A stretch of 17,950 nt of DNA from Pseudomonadota bacterium (GTDB taxonomy: Bacteria; Pseudomonadota; Gammaproteobacteria; Pseudomonadales; Halieaceae), in the NCBI GenBank assembly GCA_030591305.1, contig JAUVBI010000034.1, positions 1 to 17,950 of the forward strand. The letters run 5' to 3'. The notes below the pieces were generated by a model. The model did no database searches. It had not been told where the DNA came from and saw only the letters and a program-made list of their open reading frames with translations. Positions 1 to 12,384 of the stretch are shown piece by piece. Within the stretch, counting starts at the first letter, position 1. Each line of letters starts with the position of its first letter. A program made the position numbers and the translations under genes.

Positions 1-178
1 CATTGGTCAGTTGCACTGATGTGAATTCTTTTGCTTCTTTTTTATAAAACTCGGTGTAATGAATTGCGCGTTCCGCGCCCACTGCTGCAGTCGAGTTATT
101 ATGGTCATTTGCAAGCTTGCAAATGCGTTGGGATGGGCTCCACCCTTTAGAAAAATCATTCTCTAACGAATTCAACAT
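1..178 (-). CDS. N-terminus of a probable glycyl radical enzyme (partial)
   Basis: This reading frame starts at an ATG on the minus strand (complement of 176-178) and stays open to the window edge, giving 59 residues. The ATG overlaps the dusC stop codon (ATGTTGA), and an AGAAGG Shine-Dalgarno lies 10 bases upstream inside dusC, so translation is probably coupled. The visible protein has the run SPSQRICKL (residues 14-22) and then ERAIHYTEFYKKEA (36-49). From memory, this resembles the N-terminal signature of glycyl radical enzymes of the pyruvate formate-lyase, glycerol/diol dehydratase, choline lyase and hydroxyproline dehydratase superfamily, where a basic RI-x-KL stretch precedes ERAxxxTExYK. 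The catalytic Cys and the C-terminal glycyl radical loop lie outside the window, so neither substrate nor activity can be stated. It could also be an unrelated protein with a similar helix. Confidence 0.55.
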   Translation of the reverse strand, partial: MLNSLENDFSKGWSPSQRICKLANDHNNSTAAVGAERAIHYTEFYKKEAKEFTSVQLTN

Positions 179-1275
179 CGCTTTTTCGCCTTCTCTGTAT
201 CTTCGTGTATGTGCACTCGAGCCGGGGTCAGGATAACATGCATGTCTGGTTTTTTTGGATTGGCTTCATCGCTGGTGGTGCCGACGAGATTATGTTGCGC
301 ATTATCTGTATGTTGATGGGCGTGCTCGTCCGCAGCTTTTTTTAATACCACCCATATCTCATCTGGCAAGTGTAGCCGCTTAACGTCCTCAAACAAGATT
401 GCGGCGGGGTGATAGTAGCTGCGCAGATAAACCAGCCACTGTTTTACCGGGTTTGCTGCACAGTGCTCATCGTAGTGGGCCAGATTGAGTTGGTAAAATC
501 TGCAAATCAAAGAGAGAACTTCTGGCCAGACCAGAGGTGTTAAGGTGTCACCCGCAGTGGCGGCCTGAATTAAACGTGGTAGGTCTGGTCGGCAAAGTGC
601 ACCTCTTCCCAGCATTAAATCAGGGCAATTACTTGCCTCTTGGCAACGTAATGCATCAGCGGGGCTCCAGATTTCACCGTTGGCAATAATGGGCAGCTTC
701 ACAAGCTCTGTAGCGCGGGCGATGTCTTCCCAGTAGGCGGGGGGGCGATAGCCATCGCGCTTTGTGCGGGCGTGGATGGTGAGTTCTGTGGCTCCTGCAG
801 CGTCAATACCCTGGACAATATCGAGAAAATTGTCCCGGTTTTCATAGCCCATGCGGATTTTTACCGTCAGGGGGGTGGATGCCGGCAGGGCGGCTCTGGC
901 AGCGGCTACAATGGTATGTACCCGTTCGGGTTCCCTGAGGATTATCGACCCGCCATCGGAGTTGTTTACATTTCTGGCGGGGCAGCCAAAGTTGAGATCT
1001 ATACCCGGTGCGCCCAGTTGTGCGGCCCTGGCGGCATTTTCCGCCACCACGGTGGGGTTGCCGCCCAACAATTGAAGATACACAGGCACACCGGAAGTGG
1101 TTTGCCCCCCGCGATTCAGTTCCGGGCAGATTCGCCGAAAAACACGGGCGGGCAACAGGCGGTCAGTTACCCGCAGAAACTCTGTGACACAGCGGTCGAT
1201 TGCCCCCAGGCCGGTGAGCAATTCGCGCATGGCATGGTCTACAACCCCCTCCATGGGGGCCAGCATTATTCGCAT
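172..1275 (-). CDS. dusC: tRNA-dihydrouridine(16) synthase DusC
   Basis: An FMN-dependent cytoplasmic enzyme that reduces uridine to dihydrouridine in the tRNA D-loop; the DusC subgroup acts on U16. The TIM-barrel start MRIMLAPMEGVVD, the motif NFGCPARNVNN with catalytic Cys98, the phosphate/FMN segment IHARTKRDGY (168-177), ANGEIW (198-203) and GRGALCRPDL (223-232) all match DusC rather than DusA or DusB. The start has an excellent AGGAGG five bases upstream. The protein is 367 residues against about 315 in E. coli. The homologous part ends near residue 317, and the remaining 50 residues form a polar, His-rich and Lys-rich tail of no recognised fold. Two perfect TATAAT boxes lie upstream on the minus strand. 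The stop overlaps the start of the next gene. The identity is secure. Confidence 0.95.
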   Translation of the reverse strand: MRIMLAPMEGVVDHAMRELLTGLGAIDRCVTEFLRVTDRLLPARVFRRICPELNRGGQTTSGVPVYLQLLGGNPTVVAENAARAAQLGAPGIDLNFGCPARNVNNSDGGSIILREPERVHTIVAAARAALPASTPLTVKIRMGYENRDNFLDIVQGIDAAGATELTIHARTKRDGYRPPAYWEDIARATELVKLPIIANGEIWSPADALRCQEASNCPDLMLGRGALCRPDLPRLIQAATAGDTLTPLVWPEVLSLICRFYQLNLAHYDEHCAANPVKQWLVYLRSYYHPAAILFEDVKRLHLPDEIWVVLKKAADEHAHQHTDNAQHNLVGTTSDEANPKKPDMHVILTPARVHIHEDTEKAKKRC

Positions 1276-1325
1276 ATCGGCCTCCTATGGTGATAGATGG
1301 GCGTGTTGGCAGTAGCGGGAGCGGT

Positions 1326-1367
1326 ATTATACGCTCATGAACAATGATTATACGCTCGTGAACAACG
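1326..1367 (-). promoter_or_regulatory. Tandem 21-base repeat carrying duplicated -10 boxes for dusC
   Basis: Two adjacent 21-base copies (1326-1346 and 1347-1367) differ at two positions (A/G at the twelfth base, T/C at the twentieth). Read on the minus strand, each copy ends in GAGCGTATAAT, giving perfect TATAAT hexamers at 1326-1331 and 1347-1352. The hexamer nearer dusC would start transcription about 44 bases before the dusC ATG. The distal box has a possible -35 TTGCTA 19 bases away; the proximal one has no good -35. The 21-base period is two DNA turns, so both copies present the same face. A regulator-binding pair is an alternative reading. Confidence 0.6.
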
Positions 1368-1385
1368 ATAATAGCAACAGAATTA

Positions 1386-1418
1386 GGCTCTATAGGTTAT
1401 CCTGATTCAGGATGAGCC
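1386..1418. promoter_or_regulatory. Palindrome/hairpin in the oadG leader
   Basis: ATCCTGATTCAGGAT (1399-1413) is a perfect inverted repeat of seven bases around one central base. Outside it, GGCTC (1386-1390) can pair with GAGCC (1414-1418), with eight unpaired bases on the left side. It lies 75 bases before oadG in the divergent spacer. A dimeric-regulator operator or an RNA hairpin in the oadG leader both fit. No T-run follows, so it is not a terminator. I see no convincing plus-strand -35/-10 pair, and the rest of 1276-1488 holds nothing else recognisable. Confidence 0.4.
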
Positions 1419-1488
1419 AATAGAACGGCGGTGCTGCGCAGGTAGCTGAGTCGCTGATGGCAATTAGTTAGTCAAAAAGAGCGGTGCT

Positions 1489-1755
1489 ATGCAGGGAACT
1501 ATCATAGATCAGGGTGTGGAGCTTATGCTTTTCGGCATGGGTACGGTACTGGTTTTTTTGAGTGTACTGGTATTTGCGATTATGCTTATGTCGTGGCTTT
1601 TGTCGCGCTATTTTCCCGTCGTGGAAACGCCCGGTATTGCCGGCCCTTCGACGAAGCCCTCCCCCTCTGCGGTATTGGGTTCAGCCACCGAAGATGCCAC
1701 GCTTGTTGCAGTAATCAGCGCTGCAATACATCGGCATCGAAAAAAATCACAGTAG
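1489..1755 (+). CDS. oadG: Oxaloacetate decarboxylase gamma chain (Na+ pump subunit)
   Basis: The small membrane subunit of the sodium-translocating oxaloacetate decarboxylase. It anchors the alpha chain to the beta channel and, in studied members, binds Zn2+ near its C-terminus. The 88-residue protein has the family layout: a short N-terminal tail, one hydrophobic helix at about residues 13-38 (LMLFGMGTVLVFL and onward), then a Pro/Ser/Ala-rich cytoplasmic stretch and a basic His-containing end (AAIHRHRKKSQ). It is the first gene of oadGAB, with 35 bases to oadA. The Shine-Dalgarno is weak (AAGAG about eight bases upstream). A later in-frame ATG at 1525 would remove the first 12 residues. 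Sequence conservation in this family is low, so the call rests largely on hydropathy, size and context. Confidence 0.88.
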   Translation: MQGTIIDQGVELMLFGMGTVLVFLSVLVFAIMLMSWLLSRYFPVVETPGIAGPSTKPSPSAVLGSATEDATLVAVISAAIHRHRKKSQ

Positions 1756-1790
1756 TTAGTTCGCAATAAATAAGATGAGGTTCGGCTTCA

Positions 1791-3608
1791 ATGGAAGACA
1801 ATAAACGCCCATTGGGCATTACCGATGTGGTACTGCGCGATGCACACCAGTCCCTGTTCGCCACGCGTCTGCGCCTGGACGATATGCTGCCTATAGCAGC
1901 GAAGCTTGATGACATTGGCTTCTGGTCCCTGGAGTCCTGGGGCGGGGCGACCTTTGATGCCTGTATTCGCTACCTGGGAGAGGACCCCTGGGAGCGCATT
2001 CGTGAACTTAAGAAGGCCATGCCGAAAACACCGCAGCAGATGTTGTTTCGTGGGCAAAATATATTGGGCTATCGGCATTACGCCGATGATGTAGTACAAA
2101 AATTCGTAGAGCGGGCCGCACATAATGGTGTGGATGTATTTCGGGTGTTCGACGCCATGAACGACATGCGCAATATTGAAGTGGCCCTGCAGGCGGTCAA
2201 AAATGTGGGTAAACACGCCCAGGGCACCATCTCCTATACTCTGAGCCCCGTGCACAACCTGGATACCTGGATAGAGCAGGGCAAGCGTATTGAGGATATG
2301 GGTGCCGACTCCATCGCTATCAAGGATATGGCGGGCTTGTTGCGTCCCTACGTGGGGTATGAGCTGGTGTCCCGTTTGAAAGCGGCCTGTGATATTCCCA
2401 TCCACATGCAATGCCACGCCACCACCGGTCTGTCCACGGCCACCGCATTGAAGTGCATAGAGGCGGGCATTGATAATATCGATACCTCCATTTCCTCCAT
2501 GTCCATGACCTACGGCCACTCACCCACGGAGTCGGTGGTTGCGATGCTGCAGGAGACCGATAGAGATACCGGCCTGGATATTGAAAAGCTGGAAGACATC
2601 GCCGCTTATTTCAGGGAAGTGCGCAAGAAATACGCCAAATTTGAGGGCTCACTGCGCGGTGTCGATTCCCGTATCCTGGTGGCTCAGGTGCCCGGTGGTA
2701 TGCTTACCAACATGGAGAACCAGTTGAGGGAGCAGGGCGCAACGGACAAAATGGATGCAGTGTTGGCAGAAATTCCGCGGGTGCGAGAAGACCTGGGTTT
2801 TATCCCCCTGGTAACACCGACCTCGCAGATTGTCGGTACCCAGTCGGTAATTAATGTCCTGACCGGGGAGCGCTACAAGTCTATTACCAAAGAGACTGCG
2901 GGCATTTTAAAAGGTGAATATGGCATTACGCCAGCGCCGGTTAACACCGAGCTACAGGCGCGAGTACTGGAAGGTGCCGAGCCCATCACCTGTAGGCCGG
3001 CAGATCTGTTGGACCCCGAATTGGCGGTATTAACCGAGGAGCTCAAGGCTCTGGCTGCTGAAAAAAATATTGAGCTGACCAGCGGCGGGGGCGAGGTAGA
3101 TGATGTACTCACCTACTCCTTGTTTCCCCAGATCGGCCTGAAGTTTTTACAGAACCGGGATAACCCTGATGCCTTCGAGCCGGTTCCCACGGCCGCTGAT
3201 GCAGTGTCCGCCACCTCTGCTGCTGCAACACCAGCTGCAACAGATACCGCCGGCACAGAGATCTACACAGTCAAGGTCAACGGACAAAGCTATGTGGTTG
3301 AAGTGGAGGAGGGGGGTGATATTTCATCCATCCAGCCTACTACTGCCCCTGCCCCTGTAGCCACTCCGGCACCGACAGCCGTCAATGCCGACGGTGAGCC
3401 TCTGCCAGCGCCCCTGGCGGGAAATGTGTTCCAGGTCAAAGTGGCCGTGGGAGACACCCTTTTCGATGGTCAGGTTATTGCCATACTGGAAGCCATGAAG
3501 ATGGAGGTAGAGGTGCTGTCCCCGCATGACGGTGTTGTGGGCTCCATCAATATTGCCGTTGGAGATACTGTAGCTGTGGGCGATACCATGCTCACCTTCA
3601 GTAAATAA
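1791..3608 (+). CDS. oadA: Oxaloacetate decarboxylase alpha chain, biotin-carrying carboxyltransferase
   Basis: Moves the carboxyl group of oxaloacetate to biotin, producing pyruvate; the carboxybiotin is then decarboxylated by OadB to drive Na+ export. The carboxyltransferase barrel occupies about residues 8-270, with metal ligand Asp17 (VLRDAHQS), active-site Lys178 (AIKDMAG) and the family segment [15 protein letters not shown] conserved C-terminal helical domain runs to about 460. An Ala/Pro/Thr linker follows (about 465-535), then the biotinyl domain, with EAMKM at 567-571 placing biotin on Lys570. In family members I recall (for example Klebsiella) the ligand loop reads HLHCHATTG. Here it is HMQCHATTG, with Gln207 where a zinc-binding His is expected and His209 retained. 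GAGG lies ten bases before the ATG. Pyruvate carboxylase subunit B is similar, but the oadG and oadB neighbours settle the role. Confidence 0.95.
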   Translation: MEDNKRPLGITDVVLRDAHQSLFATRLRLDDMLPIAAKLDDIGFWSLESWGGATFDACIRYLGEDPWERIRELKKAMPKTPQQMLFRGQNILGYRHYADDVVQKFVERAAHNGVDVFRVFDAMNDMRNIEVALQAVKNVGKHAQGTISYTLSPVHNLDTWIEQGKRIEDMGADSIAIKDMAGLLRPYVGYELVSRLKAACDIPIHMQCHATTGLSTATALKCIEAGIDNIDTSISSMSMTYGHSPTESVVAMLQETDRDTGLDIEKLEDIAAYFREVRKKYAKFEGSLRGVDSRILVAQVPGGMLTNMENQLREQGATDKMDAVLAEIPRVREDLGFIPLVTPTSQIVGTQSVINVLTGERYKSITKETAGILKGEYGITPAPVNTELQARVLEGAEPITCRPADLLDPELAVLTEELKALAAEKNIELTSGGGEVDDVLTYSLFPQIGLKFLQNRDNPDAFEPVPTAADAVSATSAAATPAATDTAGTEIYTVKVNGQSYVVEVEEGGDISSIQPTTAPAPVATPAPTAVNADGEPLPAPLAGNVFQVKVAVGDTLFDGQVIAILEAMKMEVEVLSPHDGVVGSINIAVGDTVAVGDTMLTFSK

Positions 3609-4912
3609 TGGACAATCTTCTAAGCCTGTGGAATGACTCTGGCCTGGCCCAGATGGATGTGGGCCAGGGGATAATGATCCTCATCGGCTTACTATTACTG
3701 TTTCTCGCTATCCGCAAGGGTTTTGAGCCCCTGTTACTGGTGCCCATCGGCTTTGGCGGTATTCTGGCGAATATCCCCGGTGCTGGCCTGGCCTATTCGG
3801 CGGTTGAGAACGCGGTACAGGGGGCGGATCCGGTTTTGCTGAGCGAGCTGGCAAAGACACTGGGTATCGCTGTCACTGAAGATGCCAAGGCACTGCTGAC
3901 CGCTTATGCCAGCAGCGGCGCCCAGGCCAAGGTGCTGGCGACACAAATAGTGAACGACGCTGGTTTTCATGATGGCATGCTCTATGTTTTTTACTCGGTA
4001 TCCATCGCCAGTGGCGTCGCTCCCCTGGTGATATTTATGGGAGTGGGGGCGATGACAGATTTTGGCCCCCTGCTAGCCAACCCCAAGACCCTGTTTTTGG
4101 GGGCCGCTGCCCAATTTGGTATCTTTGCCACGGTGATTGGGGCGGTCTATTTGACGTCTATCGGCATGATGGACTTCACAATCGCCGACGCGGCTGCCAT
4201 CGGCATCATAGGTGGAGCCGATGGCCCCACGGCTATTTATGTGTCCAGCATTCTGGCGCCAGACCTGCTGGGGGCAATCGCGGTTGCCGCCTATTCCTAT
4301 ATGGCACTGGTCCCCATGATACAACCACCGATTATGCGCGCGCTTACCACCGAAGCCGAGCGCAAGATAGAAATGGTGCAGCTGCGCCCGGTTACAACCC
4401 GGGAGAAAATTGTATTTCCGCTGGTGTTACTGTTGCTGGTGGCTTTTCTGCTGCCCTCGGCGGCGCCCTTGCTGGGTATGTTCTGTTTCGGCAACTTGTT
4501 GAAGGAGAGTGGTGTGGTAGACCGCCTTAGTGATGCTGCCCAGGGTTCGCTGATCAATATAGTCACGATATTTCTCGGCTTGTCGGTGGGTTCAAAACTG
4601 GTGGCAGCAAAATTCCTGGACATGAATACCCTGGGTATTCTCGGGCTGGGCATTATCGCCTTTGCCATTGGCACCGCCAGCGGTGTTTTAATTGCTAAGT
4701 TGATGAACAAAATGGGTGGTACGCCTATTAACCCTCTTATTGGTTCGGCGGGGGTTTCCGCTGTGCCCATGGCCGCCCGGGTCAGTAATAAGGTCGGCCT
4801 GGAGGCCAACCCCCATAACTTCCTGCTAATGCACGCCATGGGACCCAATGTTGCCGGTGTTATTGGTTCTGCGGTTGCCGCGGGAGTGATGATCAGTCTG
4901 GTGGGAGGATAG
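3608..4912 (+). CDS. oadB: Oxaloacetate decarboxylase beta chain (Na+ channel)
   Basis: The integral membrane subunit that decarboxylates carboxybiotin and exports Na+. The 434-residue protein is almost entirely hydrophobic helices. It carries the family signatures DFGPLLANP (151-159), [10 protein letters not shown] (202-211, with Asp205 matching the essential Asp203 of the Klebsiella protein) and [25 protein letters not shown] near the C-terminus, given here only as the known re-entrant loop region. The ATG shares one base with the oadA stop (TAATG), and there is no clear Shine-Dalgarno, so it is probably translated by re-initiation after oadA. Pump action would couple oxaloacetate breakdown to a sodium gradient, which fits a salt-water organism. 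The homologous methylmalonyl-CoA and glutaconyl-CoA decarboxylase beta chains are alternatives excluded by the oadG/oadA context. Confidence 0.95.
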   Translation: MDNLLSLWNDSGLAQMDVGQGIMILIGLLLLFLAIRKGFEPLLLVPIGFGGILANIPGAGLAYSAVENAVQGADPVLLSELAKTLGIAVTEDAKALLTAYASSGAQAKVLATQIVNDAGFHDGMLYVFYSVSIASGVAPLVIFMGVGAMTDFGPLLANPKTLFLGAAAQFGIFATVIGAVYLTSIGMMDFTIADAAAIGIIGGADGPTAIYVSSILAPDLLGAIAVAAYSYMALVPMIQPPIMRALTTEAERKIEMVQLRPVTTREKIVFPLVLLLLVAFLLPSAAPLLGMFCFGNLLKESGVVDRLSDAAQGSLINIVTIFLGLSVGSKLVAAKFLDMNTLGILGLGIIAFAIGTASGVLIAKLMNKMGGTPINPLIGSAGVSAVPMAARVSNKVGLEANPHNFLLMHAMGPNVAGVIGSAVAAGVMISLVGG

Positions 4913-4934
4913 TGCGCAGTTGCAAATAGTTCTA

Positions 4935-4969
4935 TTGGTGCACGCCTCATTTATTTTGTACACTGTACA
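4935..4969 (+). promoter_or_regulatory. Candidate accA promoter with overlapping palindrome
   Basis: TTGGTG (4935-4940) and TACACT (4959-4964) form a plausible sigma-70 pair with an 18-base spacer. GTACACTGTAC (4958-4968) is a perfect palindrome around one base, and it extends as TGTAC-ACT-GTACA over 4957-4969. It covers the -10 box, as a repressor operator would. It lies about 30 bases before accA in the 84-base spacer after oadB. The regulator cannot be named from sequence. Confidence 0.45.
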
Positions 4970-4996
4970 CCCTCTTAAACTGCAAAAGTTAGCCGC

Positions 4997-5944
4997 ATGA
5001 ATCCGAATTACCTGGACTTTGAACAGCCGATCGCCGAGCTGGAAGTCAAGATTGAAGAGCTGCAACTGGTCGGTTCTGACAACGATATTAATATCAGTGC
5101 AGAGATTGAGACGCTGCGGGAAAAGAGCAGGAAACTCACCGAGAAAGTCTATTCCAACCTGAGTGCTTGGGATATTGTAAAAGTGGCCCGGCATCCGCTG
5201 CGTCCCTATACCATGGATTACATCCCCAAAATATTCACAGAATTTGACGAGCTTCACGGCGACCGGCACTTTGCCGATGACAATGCCATTGTCGGTGGTA
5301 TTGCCCGTCTTGATGGTAAGCCGATTATGGTTATTGGCCAGGAAAAAGGCCGTGCGGTAAAAGACAAGGTCATGCGAAATTTTGGCATGCCCAAACCCGA
5401 GGGTTACCGCAAGGCGCTGCGCCTGATGAATATGGCAGAGCGCTTCAAACTGCCTGTTATTACCCTGATAGATACACCCGGTGCCTACCCCGGAATCGAC
5501 TCGGAAGAGCGCGGTATCAGTGAGTCCATCGCCCAGAATCTGGCGGTTATGTCCCGCCTGGCGACACCTATTGTCTCCATTGTTATCGGCGAGGGTAGCT
5601 CGGGTGGTGCACTGGGTATTGGCGTGGGTGATCATTTGGCGATGCTGCAGTATTCCACCTATTTCGTCATATCCCCCGAGGGTTGTGCCAATATTATCTG
5701 GAAGAGCACAGAAAATGCACCCGCTGCAGCGGAGGCTATGGGGGTCACTTCCTCAATTCTGGAGGATATGGGTATCGTGGATGCCACCATTGAAGAGCCC
5801 ATGGGTGGCGCCCACCGCGATGTTGACTTGATTGCCCAGCGCATTAAAGATCACCTGATTGCGCAGGTAGAGGGTTTGCAGCAGCTACCTGTGGAAGATA
5901 TGCTCGCCAAGCGTTATCAGCGCCTTATGTCGTACGGCAACTAA
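4997..5944 (+). CDS. accA: Acetyl-CoA carboxylase carboxyltransferase subunit alpha
   Basis: With AccD it forms the carboxyltransferase that passes CO2 from biotinylated AccB to acetyl-CoA, giving malonyl-CoA for fatty acid synthesis. The 315-residue length is normal (E. coli 319). It opens with the typical [19 protein letters not shown] helix and has [34 protein letters not shown], the oxyanion segment [17 protein letters not shown] and the glycine-rich [15 protein letters not shown]. The Shine-Dalgarno is poor. Adjacency to tilS is conserved in many gammaproteobacteria. A candidate promoter with a palindrome precedes it, so it is probably transcribed separately from oadGAB, although read-through is possible. 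Confidence 0.97.
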   Translation: MNPNYLDFEQPIAELEVKIEELQLVGSDNDINISAEIETLREKSRKLTEKVYSNLSAWDIVKVARHPLRPYTMDYIPKIFTEFDELHGDRHFADDNAIVGGIARLDGKPIMVIGQEKGRAVKDKVMRNFGMPKPEGYRKALRLMNMAERFKLPVITLIDTPGAYPGIDSEERGISESIAQNLAVMSRLATPIVSIVIGEGSSGGALGIGVGDHLAMLQYSTYFVISPEGCANIIWKSTENAPAAAEAMGVTSSILEDMGIVDATIEEPMGGAHRDVDLIAQRIKDHLIAQVEGLQQLPVEDMLAKRYQRLMSYGN

Positions 5945-5960
5945 GGACAGCCCTGGCCCC

Positions 5961-7334
5961 GTGGCCGAGCAGCCCCTACACTTCTCAAATCTTAATACCT
6001 GGCTCACCACCAGGGTGAATGCTGCGCGTTGGTGTGTGGCCTTCAGCGGCGGCCCGGATTCAACGGTGTTGCTCCATCTGCTGCAATGCTGGCGCTCAAA
6101 TCAAACTGGCGACACGCCGCCCCTGGTTGCCGTGCATGTAAATCATGGCATGCAGGACGATGCCGATGCCTGGCAGGCGCACTGTGAAGCACTCTGCCAC
6201 AGCTGGAATATTCCCATTATCGTGCACAGGGCCACCGTGGAGAATGCCGGGCAGGGCGCTGAAGCGGCGGCACGTCAGGCGCGTTACCAACACTTTGAAA
6301 CCGAGATTAAAGCCGGGGATGTTCTATTTATGGGACACCATCTGGATGACCAGGTGGAGACCTTTTTCCTGCGCTTGATGCGCGGCTCTGGGCTCATCGG
6401 CCTGTCCGCTATGCCGCAGCGGCGGGAACTGGGGGGTGGAGAGTTGATTCGGCCACTGCTAAAAATGCAGCGGAGTATGCTGCAGAATTATTTGGCTGTT
6501 CACCAACTTAGCGCAATTCAGGATCCCTCAAACCTCGATACGTCCCTGGACAGAAATTACCTGCGCCAGACCGTGTTGCCCTTGTTGGAGGAGCGCTGGG
6601 GCGGCTATCGCCAGACCGTAGCACGGGCGGCCGAGCATGCCGCAGTGAGCCAGACGGTGGTAAATGAATGCCTGCCCGTTCCCAAAACGGTGTTCAGTGT
6701 CATGGGCGATCCGGGCATTGAGCAGAGAGAGCTGAACAGTGTATCTGTCGATGCCGGGATGATAAAACTGCGCCGCTGGTTGCGTTCTGGTGGGTATCCC
6801 ATGCCCGACCAGCTCTTGCTTAAGGAGTTTATGCGCCAATTGCGCGAGGGGGCGGCTACCTCCAGCCCCCGGTTGACCTGCAGCAGCTTCGCTTTGCAAC
6901 GCTACCAGAACCGGGTCTATCTACTGCCCGAATTCCCAGGCAGTGAGGGTGGGGTCACCCCCTCGCAGCCCCTGGTGCTAAACCCCGGTGAGGTGTGCAA
7001 AATAGCCGGGGTGGGTGAAGTGGGAATAATCCAGGCTGAGGGGGCGGGCCTGGATTTGACCAGCGAGGACAGTCTTGCGCTGCGTTGGCGAGCCGGTGGG
7101 GAGCGCTGCCGTCCCAGGGGCAGCCCTTATCATCAGCGCTTGAAGAAGCTGTTTCAGGAGCACGCTGTGCCTCCCTGGTGGCGCGAACGCGTGCCCCTGT
7201 TGTACCTGGGGGATGAATTGCTGGCTGTGGGTGGTCTGTGGCTGTGTGAGTCCAGTCGTTTGCGGCAGGAAACGGCTCTACCCGATGGATTGTGGCAGCT
7301 TTACTGGCAGCGAAAACCTTGCGCATTCGATTGA
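5961..7334 (+). CDS. tilS: tRNA(Ile)-lysidine synthase TilS
   Basis: Uses ATP to join lysine to C34 of the CAU-anticodon isoleucine tRNA, so that the tRNA reads AUA. The PP-loop SGGPDS is at residues 29-34, followed by AVHVNHGM and GHHLDDQVETFFLRLMRGSG, both typical of TilS. The C-terminal tRNA-binding region has LRWRAGGERCRPRGSP, KLFQEH and the PPWWRERVPLLY box that marks full-length TilS. At 457 residues it is slightly longer than E. coli TilS (432). The start is GTG with AAGGA about 13 bases upstream, 16 bases after accA, which suggests a shared transcript with accA. No ATG gives the N-terminus ahead of the PP-loop. Confidence 0.96.
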   Translation: MAEQPLHFSNLNTWLTTRVNAARWCVAFSGGPDSTVLLHLLQCWRSNQTGDTPPLVAVHVNHGMQDDADAWQAHCEALCHSWNIPIIVHRATVENAGQGAEAAARQARYQHFETEIKAGDVLFMGHHLDDQVETFFLRLMRGSGLIGLSAMPQRRELGGGELIRPLLKMQRSMLQNYLAVHQLSAIQDPSNLDTSLDRNYLRQTVLPLLEERWGGYRQTVARAAEHAAVSQTVVNECLPVPKTVFSVMGDPGIEQRELNSVSVDAGMIKLRRWLRSGGYPMPDQLLLKEFMRQLREGAATSSPRLTCSSFALQRYQNRVYLLPEFPGSEGGVTPSQPLVLNPGEVCKIAGVGEVGIIQAEGAGLDLTSEDSLALRWRAGGERCRPRGSPYHQRLKKLFQEHAVPPWWRERVPLLYLGDELLAVGGLWLCESSRLRQETALPDGLWQLYWQRKPCAFD

Positions 7335-7437
7335 GCCAACCCCGGCTTTCTGTTAGGCTGATTTCCCATCTTTTCGCAGGATATGCACTGGTGAGCCCCC
7401 GGCAGAATTAAGCGCCGGAATTCACTGTTTGCACGTT

Positions 7438-7466
7438 TTGCGAGTCTAGAAAGACAGCCCTATACA
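7438..7466 (+). promoter_or_regulatory. Candidate pyrG promoter
   Basis: TTGCGA (7438-7443), a 17-base spacer and TATACA (7461-7466) make a moderate sigma-70 promoter in the 172-base gap between tilS and pyrG. Transcription would begin near 7473, about 34 bases before the pyrG ATG, and could drive the long downstream run. A weak five-base hairpin (CCGGC/GCCGG at about 7400-7419) sits upstream without a T-run. I see no attenuator and no pyrimidine-run start of the kind used by Gram-positive pyrG. Confidence 0.45.
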
Positions 7467-7497
7467 CAGTGGCTCCACAACGACTAGTACAAGGTAA

Positions 7498-10003
<2,506 letters not shown>

Positions 10004-10013
10004 GCTGTTTTAA

Positions 10014-11636
<1,623 letters not shown>

Positions 11637-11640
<4 letters not shown>

Positions 11641-12362
11641 CAGAATCGTCCGCACGGTCGATCAAATGTTGGGGTGTAATCCCTGCAGCGGGTATTGGGT
11701 CGCGCATGGCATCCGATATTCCGAAACAATATCTGCCATTGGCGGGCGCCACGGTGCTTGAACACAGCCTGGCGGCACTCTTGAACTGTGACCTGATAGA
11801 GTTGGTGGTCGTTGCCCTCAGCCCGAATGATACATACGCTGCAGCACTTCAGGGCCTGCACAATGCGCGCGTACTGATGGTTGAGGGGGGCAGGCAACGC
11901 AGTGATTCGGTGCTGGCGGGGCTTAAGGCCCTGGAGCCTTTGGCGGCCCCTGGGGATTGGGTGCTGGTTCACGACGCAGCCCGACCCTGTGTTTCTCCAC
12001 AGGATATTTCAAGCCTGATGCGAACGGTTATCGATGAAAACGTGGGCGGTATTCTGGCAACACCTGTGGTCGATACGGTAAAACGCTCGGGTGGGGACAA
12101 TCGCGTGCGCGAAACCCTGCCCCGGGAGCGGTTGTGGTGCGCACAAACACCACAAATGTTTCGCCTGGGGAATTTGCGGTCTGCCCTTGAAGGTGCCAAA
12201 TTAAAGGGTTATGACGTGACTGATGAGGCCTCGGCTATGGAGTTGGCCGGAGAGAGTGTGCAGTTAATAACGGGCGCCAGTAGTAACCTGAAGATCACGC
12301 TGCCCCAGGATTTACCCCTGGCGGAATTTTATCTTTCCCAGCATCGGAGCGGCTCACAATGA
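11637..12362 (+). CDS. ispD: 2-C-methyl-D-erythritol 4-phosphate cytidylyltransferase
   Basis: The third step of the MEP pathway to isoprenoids: joins CTP and methylerythritol phosphate into CDP-ME. The nucleotide-binding motif PAAGIGSRM (16-24) is followed by PKQYL with Lys30. Later come EGGRQRSDSVLAGL, VHDAARPCV (111-119) and the C-terminal segment TDEASAMELAG. The 241-residue length is normal. The ATG overlaps the ftsB stop (ATGA). ispF follows 22 bases later, the common bacterial pairing, and the CTP used here is the product of pyrG further upstream. Confidence 0.97.
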
Positions 12363-12384
12363 AACATACAGGGGAATTTAGGCT

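Noticed and set aside
772..1293. Plus-strand open frame of 173 codons
   Set aside because: It lies antisense to dusC, whose product is unmistakable; the translation is Gly-rich and resembles no protein.
1788..2519. Minus-strand open frame of 243 codons
   Set aside because: Antisense shadow of oadA with composition set by the opposite strand (His/Gly-rich) and no Shine-Dalgarno or motif.
3246..3420. Ala/Pro/Thr-rich repeats in oadA as a tandem DNA repeat
   Set aside because: This is the normal flexible linker before the biotinyl domain; low complexity is at the protein level, with no regular DNA period.
4297..5635. Two long minus-strand open frames (217 and 269 codons)
   Set aside because: Both are antisense to oadB or accA, where the sense proteins carry all family motifs; no operon or start signals support them.
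7400..7419. Hairpin after tilS as an intrinsic terminator
   Set aside because: Only five base pairs with a ten-base loop, and no run of T follows.
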